The translations under genes and the position numbers were made by a program. Of a stretch of 64,000 bases of DNA, positions 1-7,880 are shown in pieces (position 1 is the first letter of the stretch; each line of letters begins with the position of its first letter). Below the pieces are notes generated by a model. It was given only the letters and a program-made list of their open reading frames with translations, did not search any database and was not told where the DNA came from. The DNA lies in the NCBI GenBank assembly GCA_902774055.1, contig CACYGX010000005.1, positions 186,001-250,000 of the forward strand, read 5' to 3'. This DNA comes from an uncultured Bacteroidales bacterium. Lineage in GTDB: Bacteria > Bacteroidota > Bacteroidia > Bacteroidales > Muribaculaceae.

Positions 1-181
1 TGTTGCGCACGAGCATGGTAGTGCGCACCGACTCGTGTTCACGGTTAAAATAGGAATTGACGCGACGTTTCAGGTTCTTGGCCTTGCCCACATATATGAT
101 GGTGCCCTCCCGATTGCGGTAACGGTACACGCCGGGCTCGTCGGGTAGCAACGACAACTTAAGCTTGAGGTCGTCGGTCAT
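1..181 (-). CDS. uvrC: UvrABC excinuclease subunit C, N-terminal fragment
   Basis: Only the first 60 codons are inside the window; the gene runs off the left edge. The visible protein begins [20 protein letters not shown] and continues into the GIY-YIG endonuclease fold ([18 protein letters not shown]), the domain that makes the 3' incision in nucleotide excision repair. UvrC acts with UvrA and UvrB in the cytoplasm. The ATG at 181 is supported by the normal spacing from the start to the GVYR motif in this family. It follows apt on the same strand with a 48-base gap, so it is probably the last visible gene of the ybeY-mnmG-apt-uvrC operon. Assignment is secure for the domain; the rest of the gene cannot be seen. 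Confidence 0.9.
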   Translation of the reverse strand, partial: MTDDLKLKLSLLPDEPGVYRYRNREGTIIYVGKAKNLKRRVNSYFNREHESVRTTMLVRN

Positions 182-229
182 GGGTATCTCCTATTTTCGG
201 CGCAATGCTGGCGCGGTTGTGTAACCTGG

Positions 230-763
230 TTAGAAGGTAAACAGCGAGGTTACCTCTACCTCGGGCGGGAACACGTCGCGGCCCTTGAGAGCCTCCAGGT
301 CGCAGATGAAATTGATATAAATCTTTTTGGGATTCATCGATTTCACGAGCTCATAGGCGGCCAGCATGGTGCCACCGGTGGCCAGCAGGTCATCGTGGAT
401 GACCACAACATCGTCGGGTGTGATAGCGTCCTTGTGGATCTCGATGGTGTCGGTGCCATATTCCTTGGTGTACGACATCTGGATGACCTCAGCGGGCAAT
501 TTGCCTGGCTTGCGCAGGGGGACAAAACCAGCATTCAGTTGGGTGGCGAGGATGGCGCCGCCGATAAAGCCGCGGGCCTCGATGCCCACCACGCGGGTGA
601 TGCCTTTGTCACGGTACAGGTCAGCCATGGCCTGGGTCATGATTTGAAGTGCCTCGGGGTCCTTAAAGGCTGTGGTAAGGTCCTTAAACTGGATGCCAGG
701 AACAGGAAAGTCGGGTATGTTGCGTACCACACTTTTTACTCTTTCTAAATCTTGCTTATTCAT
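230..763 (-). CDS. apt: Adenine phosphoribosyltransferase
   Basis: A 177-residue cytoplasmic enzyme that converts adenine and PRPP to AMP and pyrophosphate in purine salvage. The type I PRPP-binding motif is visible as VVIHDDLLATGGT near residues 119-131, and the N-terminal segment IPDFPVPGIQFKDLT is characteristic of Apt. Length matches the family (about 170-180). The start MNKQDL at 763 gives the usual distance to that motif. The gene lies 43 bases downstream of mnmG on the same strand with no promoter-like sequence in between except the parS-type site at 790-805, so it is likely co-transcribed with mnmG. Confident assignment. Confidence 0.95.
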   Translation of the reverse strand: MNKQDLERVKSVVRNIPDFPVPGIQFKDLTTAFKDPEALQIMTQAMADLYRDKGITRVVGIEARGFIGGAILATQLNAGFVPLRKPGKLPAEVIQMSYTKEYGTDTIEIHKDAITPDDVVVIHDDLLATGGTMLAAYELVKSMNPKKIYINFICDLEALKGRDVFPPEVEVTSLFTF

Positions 764-789
764 TGTAAATCAGTATATTAGGTTAATTT

Positions 790-805
790 TGTTTCACGTG
801 GAACA
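790..805. other. parS-type centromere site (ParB binding)
   Basis: The 16-mer TGTTTCACGTGGAACA lies in the 43-base gap between mnmG and apt. Its reverse complement, TGTTCCACGTGAAACA, matches the widely conserved chromosomal parS consensus TGTTNCACGTGAAACA at every fixed position. Chromosomal parS sites bind ParB and usually cluster near the replication origin. No other copy was found in this window. That it acts as a centromere is inferred from the exact match. Confidence 0.82.
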
Positions 806-806
806 A

Positions 807-2684
807 TTATCTGCCCAATAGCACGAGCAGGATGTTGATATCGCTAGGAGACACACCGGGGATGCGTGACGCCTGCCCCACTGTCTCGGGGTCGATGGCC
901 TGTAATTTTTGTCGGGCTTCGGTCGAGATTTGGTGTATCTGGGTATAGTCAAATTTGCCTTTCAGTGTCACGTTGTCGAGTCGCGAAACGCGTTCGGCGA
1001 TGGCACTCTCCCGCTCGATGTAGCCGCGATACTTGATGGCGATTTCAGCAGCCTCGAGGATCTCCTCGCGGCGGTCGCCTTCGAGCGCTTCGATTTGGGC
1101 TTGCAGTTCGGGCAACGCCTTGGCAAGAATTTCCATGTTGAGTTGTGGCCTCAGCAGCAGATCGTGCAGGCGTTGGCCTTGGCTCAGGGGCTGCATGCCT
1201 AGTGCCTCGAGCGTGGGGTTGATAACGGCAGCCTTGACGGTGAAGTCGCGGCAGAAGGCTGTGAGCCTGTCAATCTGCTCTCGCTTGGAGCGCATCAGTT
1301 CATAACGCTCGGGGGTGGCTAATCCCAGCTGATAGCCTCGTTCGGTCAACCGCATGTCGGCGTCATCCTGGCGCAGCAGGATGCGATGCTCGGCACGCGA
1401 GGTGAACATGCGGTAGGGCTCATCCACGCCACAGGTCACCAAGTCATCGATGAGGACACCAATATAGGCCTCATTGCGTGCCAGGGTAAAGGGCTCTCCG
1501 CCGGTCACATTCTGGTGCGCATTGATACCCGCGATGAGACCTTGACCCGCTGCCTCCTCATAGCCCGTGGTGCCGTTGACCTGGCCAGCGAGGAACAGGT
1601 TCTTCACCAATTTTGACTCGAGGGTGTGGGTGAGTTGTGTGGGGTCAAAGAAGTCATATTCGATGGCATATCCGGGACGGAATGCATGCACGTCACGCAG
1701 GGCGGGGATGTGCCGCAGTGCTTCAATCTGCACGTCCCAGGGCAACGAAGATGAGAATCCGTTGAGGTACATCTCGTGAGTCTGGGCGCCTTCTGGTTCG
1801 ATGAAGAGCTGGTGCGAGGTCTTGTCGGCAAAGGTCACAATCTTGGTCTCGATACTGGGGCAGTAACGGGGACCGATGCTTGTGATTTGGCCATTATAGA
1901 GCGGTGATTGTGGAAGTCCCTTGCGCAGCACTTCATGCACTTGCTCGTTGGTGTGAACGATCCAGCATGGACGTTGTGGCAGCCGTGATGTCGTGCCCGG
2001 CAGGAATGAGAAGTGGTGGAAATCCTGTTCCCCCTCCTGCTTGATGGCCTGTGAAAAGTCGATGGTGCGCTCGTCGAGTCGGGGTGGCGTACCAGTTTTC
2101 ATGCGTCCGACCGTAAAGCCGAATGATGCCAATTGTTCGGTGATGCCTCTTGCGGGGGGCTCCGAAACGCGCCCGCCTGGAGTCTTGACGGGGCCCACGT
2201 GCATCAATCCGTTAAGGAACGTGCCAGCGGTAAGGATAACAGCTTGGGCTTGGAAATTCATCCCGAGGGCGGTTTTAACACCCTTCACTACCCCACCCTC
2301 GATGACGAATTCATCGACTGAATCTTGCCACATGTACAGATTGGGCGTGTTCTCCAGCACATTTCTCCATTCCAAGATAAACTGTTGGCGGTCGCTCTGT
2401 GAACGCGGACTCCACATGGCGGGACCCTTGCTGCGGTTGAGCATCCTGAACTGGATGCTGCTGCGGTCGGTGACAATGCCCATCTGGCCGCCTAGGGCGT
2501 CAATTTCGCGCACGATTTGACCCTTGGCAATACCGCCGACGGCAGGATTGCAACTCATTTGGGCAATCTTGTTCATGTCGATGGTGATGAGCAGGGTGCA
2601 TGAACCCAAGCGAGCTGCCGCACAAGCGGCCTCGCAACCGGCATGGCCGGCACCCACCACTATGACGTCATAGTCGCGCCTCAT
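807..2684 (-). CDS. mnmG: tRNA uridine-5-carboxymethylaminomethyl modification enzyme MnmG (GidA)
   Basis: A 625-residue FAD protein that, with MnmE, installs the carboxymethylaminomethyl group on wobble uridine 34 of certain tRNAs. The N-terminus has the FAD dinucleotide motif VVGAGHAGCEAA (residues about 9-20) and the GidA signature SCNPAVGGIAKGQIVREID (about 44-62). The helical MnmE-binding C-terminus ends with the conserved GVSPSDINILLVLLGR. Length is normal. Its start is one base after the ybeY stop, so the two are translated from one mRNA. In many bacteria mnmG lies near oriC, in keeping with the parS-type site immediately downstream. Confidence 0.97.
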   Translation of the reverse strand: MRRDYDVIVVGAGHAGCEAACAAARLGSCTLLITIDMNKIAQMSCNPAVGGIAKGQIVREIDALGGQMGIVTDRSSIQFRMLNRSKGPAMWSPRSQSDRQQFILEWRNVLENTPNLYMWQDSVDEFVIEGGVVKGVKTALGMNFQAQAVILTAGTFLNGLMHVGPVKTPGGRVSEPPARGITEQLASFGFTVGRMKTGTPPRLDERTIDFSQAIKQEGEQDFHHFSFLPGTTSRLPQRPCWIVHTNEQVHEVLRKGLPQSPLYNGQITSIGPRYCPSIETKIVTFADKTSHQLFIEPEGAQTHEMYLNGFSSSLPWDVQIEALRHIPALRDVHAFRPGYAIEYDFFDPTQLTHTLESKLVKNLFLAGQVNGTTGYEEAAGQGLIAGINAHQNVTGGEPFTLARNEAYIGVLIDDLVTCGVDEPYRMFTSRAEHRILLRQDDADMRLTERGYQLGLATPERYELMRSKREQIDRLTAFCRDFTVKAAVINPTLEALGMQPLSQGQRLHDLLLRPQLNMEILAKALPELQAQIEALEGDRREEILEAAEIAIKYRGYIERESAIAERVSRLDNVTLKGKFDYTQIHQISTEARQKLQAIDPETVGQASRIPGVSPSDINILLVLLGR

Positions 2685-2685
2685 T

Positions 2686-3126
2686 TTACTTATTGAATAC
2701 GTTATCGGGAAGGATGCTTAGGGCTGCATTTTCGTGTTGTTCCATGATTTCGCGCTCACCTGGTCCCTTGTCATTGATGCCGCACAAGTGCAGCACGCCA
2801 TGAATGATGACCCGCATGAGCTCTGTGTCATAGGGGGTGCCTAGCATCTCAGCATTGCTGCGGACGGTATCGAGCGAGATGACCATATCGCCCGCGATGT
2901 GACGCGAATTGGTGTAGTCAAAGGTGATGATGTCGGTGTAATAGTCATGCCCCAAGAACTCGCGGTTGGTCTGCAGGATGTACTCGTCGTCACAGAAGAC
3001 GTAGGTCAAGCATCCCACTCGCTGATGGTGCTGTTGGGCCACTGCTACAATCCATTCCTGCATTGCCTTCTCGTTGAGGTCAGGCATTGCGGCATTACCT
3101 TGTACCATGTAGTTGATTTCGGTCAT
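2686..3126 (-). CDS. ybeY: Endoribonuclease YbeY (rRNA maturation factor)
   Basis: A 146-residue zinc-dependent RNase needed for 16S rRNA 3' maturation and ribosome quality control. The metal-binding region reads IIHGVLHLCGINDKGPGE near the C-terminus. The first two histidines of the HGxLHLxGYDH motif are present, while the third histidine position is DK; from memory, Bacteroidota YbeY proteins often have this variant. The start ATG at 3126 lies about 29 bases downstream of a -7 element (3155-3162). First gene of the leftward ybeY-mnmG-apt-uvrC operon. Confidence 0.9.
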   Translation of the reverse strand: MTEINYMVQGNAAMPDLNEKAMQEWIVAVAQQHHQRVGCLTYVFCDDEYILQTNREFLGHDYYTDIITFDYTNSRHIAGDMVISLDTVRSNAEMLGTPYDTELMRVIIHGVLHLCGINDKGPGEREIMEQHENAALSILPDNVFNK

Positions 3127-3154
3127 TTCTCATGTATCTTGGAAAAACAGGACA

Positions 3155-3162
3155 CAAAGATA
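3155..3162 (-). promoter_or_regulatory. Bacteroidota -7 element for ybeY operon
   Basis: On the minus strand the octamer reads TATCTTTG, a full match to TAnnTTTG, 29 bases before the ybeY start. No clear -33 TTG at the usual 19-20 base spacing. Confidence 0.6.
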
Positions 3163-3413
3163 ACACAATTATTTGATAAACCAGCAAAATGCCCCAAGTT
3201 TTGTGCGCTGTTCAGCCAAGAATAACGTCCAATTGGTCTGGAGGCTGCGATGACGTGCTTTTGCTCCTCTACCCGATTTTTCTGATGAAATCCACAAAAT
3301 GCCCAAACAGGCTGAAATACAGCGCAAAACCGCATTTTAACCCGCTGAGAATTGAAAAATCCAGCGCTTTCGGGAGATTGGGCGGGAATTCTTGTGGATT
3401 TTTGGCATTAAAT

Positions 3414-3444
3414 TTGCAGATGTGTTAATAAATCTGTACCTTTG
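3414..3444 (+). promoter_or_regulatory. Bacteroidota -33/-7 promoter for nfeD-SPFH pair
   Basis: TTG at 3414-3416, 20 bases, then TACCTTTG at 3437-3444: an ideal match to the sigma-ABfr consensus TTG-N19/20-TAnnTTTG. Predicted leader of roughly 70 bases to the ATG at 3521. Confidence 0.8.
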
Positions 3445-3520
3445 AGGGAATCTAGCGAGAGACCTGTTTGCACACTAGAGACATTGAATATAATTTAACA
3501 ACATAATAAATTTTGATATT

Positions 3521-3973
3521 ATGATACAGTATTTCACATCTAACCTCTGGCTCATTTGGGTTATCATTAGCATCGTGTGCTTGATTCTTGAGCTTTCGTC
3601 TGGAGATTTCTTCATTTTGTGCTTTGCTATTGGTGCTGCCGCAAGTGCAATATTTGCCGGATGCGGTGCATCACTCACTGTTCAGATCATTGTTTTTGCT
3701 GTCGTGTCGGCCTTGAGCCTGCTGTTGGTACGTCCCACGCTGCTCAAGAAACTTCACAAGCCCCAACGTGAACGACTGAGCAATGCCGAGGCCATGATTG
3801 GCCAGGTGGGACGAATCAGTGAGCCTGTCGTGGCTGGTGGCTATGGCCGCGTGGCTATTGATGGCGATGACTGGAAGTGCCTCAGTCTTGATGGCGGTGC
3901 CATTGACAAGGACGTGCGCGTGCGTGTTGTCAAGATGGACAGCATTATCCTCACTGTAGAGCCTGTTGAATAA
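3521..3973 (+). CDS. NfeD-like membrane protein
   Basis: A 150-residue protein with two to three hydrophobic segments in the first 75 residues (for example LWLIWVIISIVCLILELSSG) and a C-terminal small beta-barrel (OB-like) domain beginning near SNAEAMIGQVGRISEPV, the layout of short NfeD proteins. NfeD proteins are inner-membrane partners of SPFH/stomatin proteins, and an SPFH gene follows 48 bases downstream on the same strand. The pair is thought to organise membrane microdomains or support membrane protein quality control; the exact role here is not visible. The promoter at 3414-3444 would drive both genes. Confidence 0.85.
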   Translation: MIQYFTSNLWLIWVIISIVCLILELSSGDFFILCFAIGAAASAIFAGCGASLTVQIIVFAVVSALSLLLVRPTLLKKLHKPQRERLSNAEAMIGQVGRISEPVVAGGYGRVAIDGDDWKCLSLDGGAIDKDVRVRVVKMDSIILTVEPVE

Positions 3974-4021
3974 AGGCATATTACCTCTTATTAAACGATT
4001 AATACTTAAAACCCAATAGAT

Positions 4022-5002
4022 ATGACACCTGTAACCATTTTTTTCATTGTTATCATTTTGCTGGCTCTGATACTTGTAAAGAGCGCGCTTGTGATTATTC
4101 CGCAGAGCGAGACCAAGATCATTGAGCGACTGGGTAAATACTACGCCACGCTCAAGCCCGGTATCAACCTGATTATTCCCTTTATCGACCGTCCCAAGAG
4201 CATTATCGCCTATGAACACGGCCGTTATCGTACCACCAACTCCATCGACCTGCGTGAGCAAGTTTATGACTTTGACAAGCAGAACGTGATTACTAAGGAT
4301 AACGTCTTGACTCAAATCAATGCCTTGCTCTATTTCCAGATTGTGGATCCGTTTAAGGCTGTGTATGAGATCAACAACCTTCCTAACGCTATTGAGAAGT
4401 TGACTCAGACCACGTTGCGTAACATTATCGGTGAACTCGAACTGGACCAGACGCTTACCTCGCGTGACACCATCAACTCCAAGCTGCGCACTGTGCTGGA
4501 CGATGCCACCAACAAGTGGGGTATCAAGGTCAACCGCGTTGAGTTGCAGGATATTCAGCCGCCTCAAACGGTGCTCCAAGCGATGGAAAAGCAAATGCAG
4601 GCCGAGCGTAACAAGCGTGCGACCATCTTGACCAGTGAGGGTCAGAAACAGGCCGCCATCCTGCAGTCCGAGGGTCAAAAGACCGCGCGCATCAATCAGG
4701 CCGAGGCCGACAAGCAGACTGAGATCCTTCGTGCCGAGGGTGAGGCCCAGGCCCGCATTCGCAAGGCTGAGGCCGAGGCTATCGCCATCGACAGGATTAC
4801 TCAGGCTGTAGGTAAGAGCACAAATCCCGCTAACTATCTGCTGGCTCAGAAGTATATCCAGATGCTTGACACTGTGGCTAGCGGTGATAAGACCAAGACG
4901 GTTTATCTGCCGTACGAGGCTACTAACTTGTTAGGTTCCATCGGTGGCATCAAGGAACTGTTCAATGCTCCAGATCAAAACGAGGAAAAGGGCAAGAAAT
5001 AA
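4022..5002 (+). CDS. SPFH/stomatin-like (band 7) membrane protein, QmcA type
   Basis: A 326-residue protein with one N-terminal transmembrane segment (about residues 4-25) followed by the band-7 domain (SALVIIPQSETKIIERLGKY, LREQVYDFDKQNVITKDNV) and a long charged alpha-helical segment rich in Ala, Glu and Arg (about 190-265; SEGQKQAAILQSEGQK repeats), typical of stomatins that oligomerise at the inner membrane. The C-terminus is short and polar. It is co-oriented with the NfeD-like gene, the usual arrangement of a stomatin/NfeD operon. Function is inferred from family: membrane scaffold, possibly regulating proteases. Start is the only ATG near the transmembrane segment. Confidence 0.9.
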   Translation: MTPVTIFFIVIILLALILVKSALVIIPQSETKIIERLGKYYATLKPGINLIIPFIDRPKSIIAYEHGRYRTTNSIDLREQVYDFDKQNVITKDNVLTQINALLYFQIVDPFKAVYEINNLPNAIEKLTQTTLRNIIGELELDQTLTSRDTINSKLRTVLDDATNKWGIKVNRVELQDIQPPQTVLQAMEKQMQAERNKRATILTSEGQKQAAILQSEGQKTARINQAEADKQTEILRAEGEAQARIRKAEAEAIAIDRITQAVGKSTNPANYLLAQKYIQMLDTVASGDKTKTVYLPYEATNLLGSIGGIKELFNAPDQNEEKGKK

Positions 5003-5045
5003 TGCCATAGAGTAGGGGAGAGTCTACAACAAGAATCTCAGTATT

Positions 5046-5078
5046 AAGGTGCGGTGACCATGGTGTTCACTGCACCTT
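5046..5078. terminator. Hairpin between convergent genes
   Basis: Arms AAGGTGCGGTGA (5046-5057) and TCACTGCACCTT (5067-5078) pair over 12 positions with one G-T pair, separated by nine bases. It sits between the SPFH gene and the convergent AraC-type gene, whose stop codon it overlaps. There is no strong T-run on either side, so termination efficiency is uncertain. Confidence 0.5.
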
Positions 5079-6195
5079 ATTGTGTGATTGAGGGTGGGGT
5101 AGGGGTTTCCCAATTCTGCTCGCGCCATTGCCCGGGTGTGGTGCCCACCAGAGACTTGAACGAACTCATAAAGTGGGATTTGGAGGCAAAGCCGACTTTC
5201 CATGCCACTTTGTCGATCGATAGGGCGGGGGAGGAGATGAGCAGGCGCTTGGCCTCCTCGATGCGGAGCCGAGTGAGCCAGGTGTTGAAGTTGTCTCCGG
5301 TGGTATCATTGATGTAGCGAGAAAGATATGTTCGGTTGGTCCCCAATTGTTCTGCCACCTGAATTAGGGTGATGCCACGCTTGCAGTAGTCGCGGGTTGA
5401 GATCCAGCGGCCTAACTTGGCTTTCAAGTTGTCTTGTTGAGAGGTTGATAGCGTATTTTGCTCTATATCAGATATTTGTGGGCGTATTTCGCTATCGTTT
5501 GGCAAGTAATTGATAATGATGTTGACAAAGGTCACGAATACGTAGACCCACAGCGGCAGTGTAGCAAAATTGAAGAAGGCGAGTGTTTTTTCGGACCACA
5601 ATATGAGGAGCACATAGAGTAACGCATATATCGACAGTGCTATCACACATTGCGCTAGAAGCGTGAGGTAAGAAATGCGCGCTTCATTTTCGCTTCGTTG
5701 TGTCGTTTTGTGTCGGTCATACATCTTGAAGCTAAGCACAAAAGATATTGTAATCCTCACTAACTCAAACAGATAGAGAGCGAGAGAGCATACCCTCAAG
5801 ATAGTCGCTATCGACGATTCGACCAGTGTAGATATCCACACAAGAGCTCCGCATAATACAAACACTACCAGTGTGGCGTAAATCTTCGAATGGTTCGTGC
5901 GCGCCTTGTTTGCCACGGGCAGGAAAGCGATGGCCAGCAGGAACGTCACGCAATATAGCATGCTGATGTTGAGAGCAGTGTTATATTCTGGGTACAGAAC
6001 TTTCATGTTGATGCTGTATTGCAACATTGTGAATCCTCCCACAAGCAACAGCACCAGGGCGATAGCCCATTTGGCTCGCTTCAACCATGACGAATTCTTT
6101 ACCCTGTCGTTACCGATAAACATCAGGGTGATGCCGAAAACCACCGTTTCCACGATGCAGCACAACTGGGAGTATTCGTATAGTGATTCCAGCAT
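5077..6195 (-). CDS. Membrane-anchored AraC-family transcriptional regulator (first of a divergent pair)
   Basis: A 372-residue protein with six or seven hydrophobic helices in about residues 10-235 and a C-terminal AraC-type double helix-turn-helix in about 270-370 (ITLIQVAEQLGTNRTYLSRY, then IDKVAWKVGFASKSHF and GTTPGQWREQ). It is presumably an inner-membrane protein with a cytoplasmic DNA-binding domain; the signal is unknown. The ATG at 6195 (MLESLYEY) is preferred because an upstream in-frame ATG at 6228 lies beyond the -7 element at 6217-6224 and would not be transcribed. It is divergent from, and clearly paralogous to, the regulator at 6349. No target is visible apart from operator-like motifs around the pair. 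Confidence 0.85.
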   Translation of the reverse strand: MLESLYEYSQLCCIVETVVFGITLMFIGNDRVKNSSWLKRAKWAIALVLLLVGGFTMLQYSINMKVLYPEYNTALNISMLYCVTFLLAIAFLPVANKARTNHSKIYATLVVFVLCGALVWISTLVESSIATILRVCSLALYLFELVRITISFVLSFKMYDRHKTTQRSENEARISYLTLLAQCVIALSIYALLYVLLILWSEKTLAFFNFATLPLWVYVFVTFVNIIINYLPNDSEIRPQISDIEQNTLSTSQQDNLKAKLGRWISTRDYCKRGITLIQVAEQLGTNRTYLSRYINDTTGDNFNTWLTRLRIEEAKRLLISSPALSIDKVAWKVGFASKSHFMSSFKSLVGTTPGQWREQNWETPTPPSITQ

Positions 6196-6216
6196 AGTCT
6201 GGCTCTTTTCTTGTGG

Positions 6217-6224
6217 CAAAAATA
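6217..6224 (-). promoter_or_regulatory. Bacteroidota -7 element for leftward AraC-type gene
   Basis: Minus-strand TATTTTTG matches TAnnTTTG, 21 bases before the preferred start at 6195. No consensus -33 is visible, which would fit regulated expression. Confidence 0.5.
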
Positions 6225-6244
6225 ACAATAATTATTGGAAATGA

Positions 6245-6270
6245 CGAAATTTCGCTCAAAATCGGTGCTA
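6245..6270. promoter_or_regulatory. Operator-like motif: palindrome plus AAATCGGTGCTA
   Basis: A 10-base palindrome CGAAATTTCG (6245-6254) is followed by AAATCGGTGCTA (6259-6270). The same 12-mer recurs at 7561-7572 beside another inverted repeat after the second AraC-type gene. The site is in the divergent promoter region, so it could be a binding site of one or both regulators. Confidence 0.45.
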
Positions 6271-6290
6271 AAGGGGCTTTTTTAATGCCG

Positions 6291-6306
6291 AAAAGTACTA
6301 CTTTTG
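6291..6306 (+). promoter_or_regulatory. -7 element overlapped by a dyad, rightward AraC-type gene
   Basis: TACTTTTG (6299-6306) matches the Bacteroidota -7 consensus and gives a leader of about 35-40 bases to the ATG at 6349. It is overlapped by the dyad AAAAGTA-C-TACTTTT (6291-6305), perfect over seven bases per arm, a likely place for repression. Confidence 0.55.
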
Positions 6307-6348
6307 TAGCATATTTCTATATTATACTGTTGTTACATTGAGCGTAGC

Positions 6349-7515
6349 ATGATATCTGAGAGAGTTGAGGTGAATATCGTTATGGCGGGGTGGGTTGTAG
6401 CCTTTCTGCTTGGTCTTTTCTTGTTGTTGATCAAGGGGCCTCGCACTAGCAGCTATGCTCATTACAATCGGGGAAAAAAGACCTGTGCCGTTGCCTTGTT
6501 GCTTTTTGGTGGGGAAATCCTATTCCAGTGGTTGATGCACATCTTTGAGATCGCTGACCCCATCCTATCGGTGTCGGTTTATCTGTTTACCTTTTGTGCT
6601 GCTGCGTTGTTGCTGGCCGTCGGTTATTGTGCCATGATGAGTCCGGAACTCGTAACGAGACGACAAAAAAACTTTGCCTTGGCCCTCCTAGCGGTCTATG
6701 CTATTATTCTCATAGTCAACTATTTCCTTCCTGTGATGAAATGGAGGGTATGGGGCGTGCTGGTATGTAGCGTGCTATTGTTTCTCATCACTTGTTTGTG
6801 TATTTACAAGAGCTTTGTGCTTTACCGCAAGGCGATAGATAACCTGCGCAAGTACTATTCGGATGTAGTCGAAAACCTGATACGCTGGATGCCGGGAGTT
6901 GGTGTGGGTGTTGTGCTGTTCCTTATTTCGGCGCCTTTTGTCGTGTGGTTGCCGCGTTGGTATGGCATTTGTCAGGTGCCGCTGGGCATCATCATGTTTA
7001 TCTATTCCTTTATCTGTATCATGAATTTCTCGACCGATTACGGTTCGTATGCGGCTACGTTAGATGATCCCTCGGAACAGACAGAAGATGCTGCTGTAGA
7101 GAGTGTTAGCGAAGATGTTGATGGTGGCAAGGTGGCTGAGCCACAAGAGAGGGTTAGCCGCCGTGGCATTACACTGAGTGACTCACTCACCGAGGTGATT
7201 CAGGACAAGGTAGCGCGCTGGTGTGAACGTGGCGGATATCGCACGCCTGGCATCACTATCGAGCAGGCTGCACGCGAAATGGGTACTAACCGCAGCTATC
7301 TGTCCCGCTATTTGAACGAGGTGCGTCAGGTCACTTTCTATGAATGGGTGGCCAAGATACGTATTGCCGAAGCGCAGTCCTTGATGATGTCACACCCCTC
7401 GGACTCCATAGAGCAGATCGCCACTAGGGTGGGCTTCTCGTCGCCCTCGACCTTCTCCATTACCTTCAAGAAAATGGTTGGGAAGAGTCCAAATGTGTGG
7501 AGAAACCAGCAATAG
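6349..7515 (+). CDS. Membrane-anchored AraC-family transcriptional regulator (second of a divergent pair)
   Basis: A 388-residue protein with about seven transmembrane helices in residues 10-225, an acidic linker (about 235-275) and a C-terminal AraC-type domain (ITIEQAAREMGTNRSYLSRY, then IEQIATRVGFSSPSTF and GKSPNVWRNQ). The layout and several HTH segments match the leftward neighbour, indicating an old duplication. The linker is longer and richer in Glu and Asp than in the neighbour. The start at 6349 is preferred over later Met codons because the first helix follows directly. Membrane-tethered AraC proteins of this kind are seen in Bacteroidales but rarely have known signals; none can be assigned here. 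Confidence 0.85.
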   Translation: MISERVEVNIVMAGWVVAFLLGLFLLLIKGPRTSSYAHYNRGKKTCAVALLLFGGEILFQWLMHIFEIADPILSVSVYLFTFCAAALLLAVGYCAMMSPELVTRRQKNFALALLAVYAIILIVNYFLPVMKWRVWGVLVCSVLLFLITCLCIYKSFVLYRKAIDNLRKYYSDVVENLIRWMPGVGVGVVLFLISAPFVVWLPRWYGICQVPLGIIMFIYSFICIMNFSTDYGSYAATLDDPSEQTEDAAVESVSEDVDGGKVAEPQERVSRRGITLSDSLTEVIQDKVARWCERGGYRTPGITIEQAAREMGTNRSYLSRYLNEVRQVTFYEWVAKIRIAEAQSLMMSHPSDSIEQIATRVGFSSPSTFSITFKKMVGKSPNVWRNQQ

Positions 7516-7544
7516 TACTTATTATTAGTTTCATTCAAAATATT

Positions 7545-7572
7545 CCGATTTCATCGTACGAAATCGGTGCTA
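7545..7572. promoter_or_regulatory. Operator-like inverted repeat with AAATCGGTGCTA
   Basis: CCGATTTC (7545-7552) and GAAATCGG (7560-7567) form a perfect 8-base inverted repeat with a 7-base spacer, and the right arm is part of AAATCGGTGCTA (7561-7572), identical to 6259-6270. Possible binding site of the neighbouring AraC-type proteins. Confidence 0.45.
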
Positions 7573-7662
7573 TTGTGGTGCATAATCGTCAAAAAAATTG
7601 ATATGCAGCAATAAAAATCAATGAGCCTATTGACAGGCGTTACACGATTAGAAAAATCGTTG

Positions 7663-7880
7663 TAAATTTGCAAAGCTTAAGAGTTACATCTAAAAGCTGT
7701 AATAGCTTAATGTGAGAGATGACTTTAGGTATTATGGATACGATCTAATAGAAATGTGCATTAATAATACGAGAATGGAAGTAGTATCCTTGAAAAGTGT
7801 TATTTGATTAAGGGTGGTTTACCCACTCTGTGATTAAGCAAGTTTTTTCAGTCTGCCTGTGAAGGTTGACTGATTTTTTT
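7663..7880 (+). ncRNA. Candidate small RNA (promoter plus terminator, no ORF)
   Basis: TAAATTTG (7663-7670) is a full -7 match. About 200 bases later a hairpin CAGTC...GACTG (7849-7872) is followed by seven T residues (to 7880), a good intrinsic terminator. No open frame longer than a few codons lies between. The ends can pair: GCTTAA at 7675-7680 with TTAAGC at 7834-7839. The family is unknown; a 6S-like RNA or a processed leader are possible. The prediction rests on promoter-terminator pairing only. Confidence 0.35.

Larger units (their letters stand above)
3127..3520. other. Divergent intergenic region between ybeY and nfeD-like gene
   Basis: A 394-base gap holding the leftward ybeY promoter, the rightward nfeD promoter, and two inverted copies of AAATCCACA (3288-3296 on +, 3393-3401 on -) that share the ATCCACA core of DnaA boxes. 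No coding region with a plausible start was found. Confidence 0.6.

Noticed and set aside
3127..3520. Replication origin
   Set aside because: Only two imperfect DnaA-like boxes and no AT-rich unwinding region; parS nearby is suggestive but not enough for an origin call.
3671..4678. 335-codon open frame on the minus strand
   Set aside because: Antisense to the NfeD and SPFH genes, which have clear family motifs.
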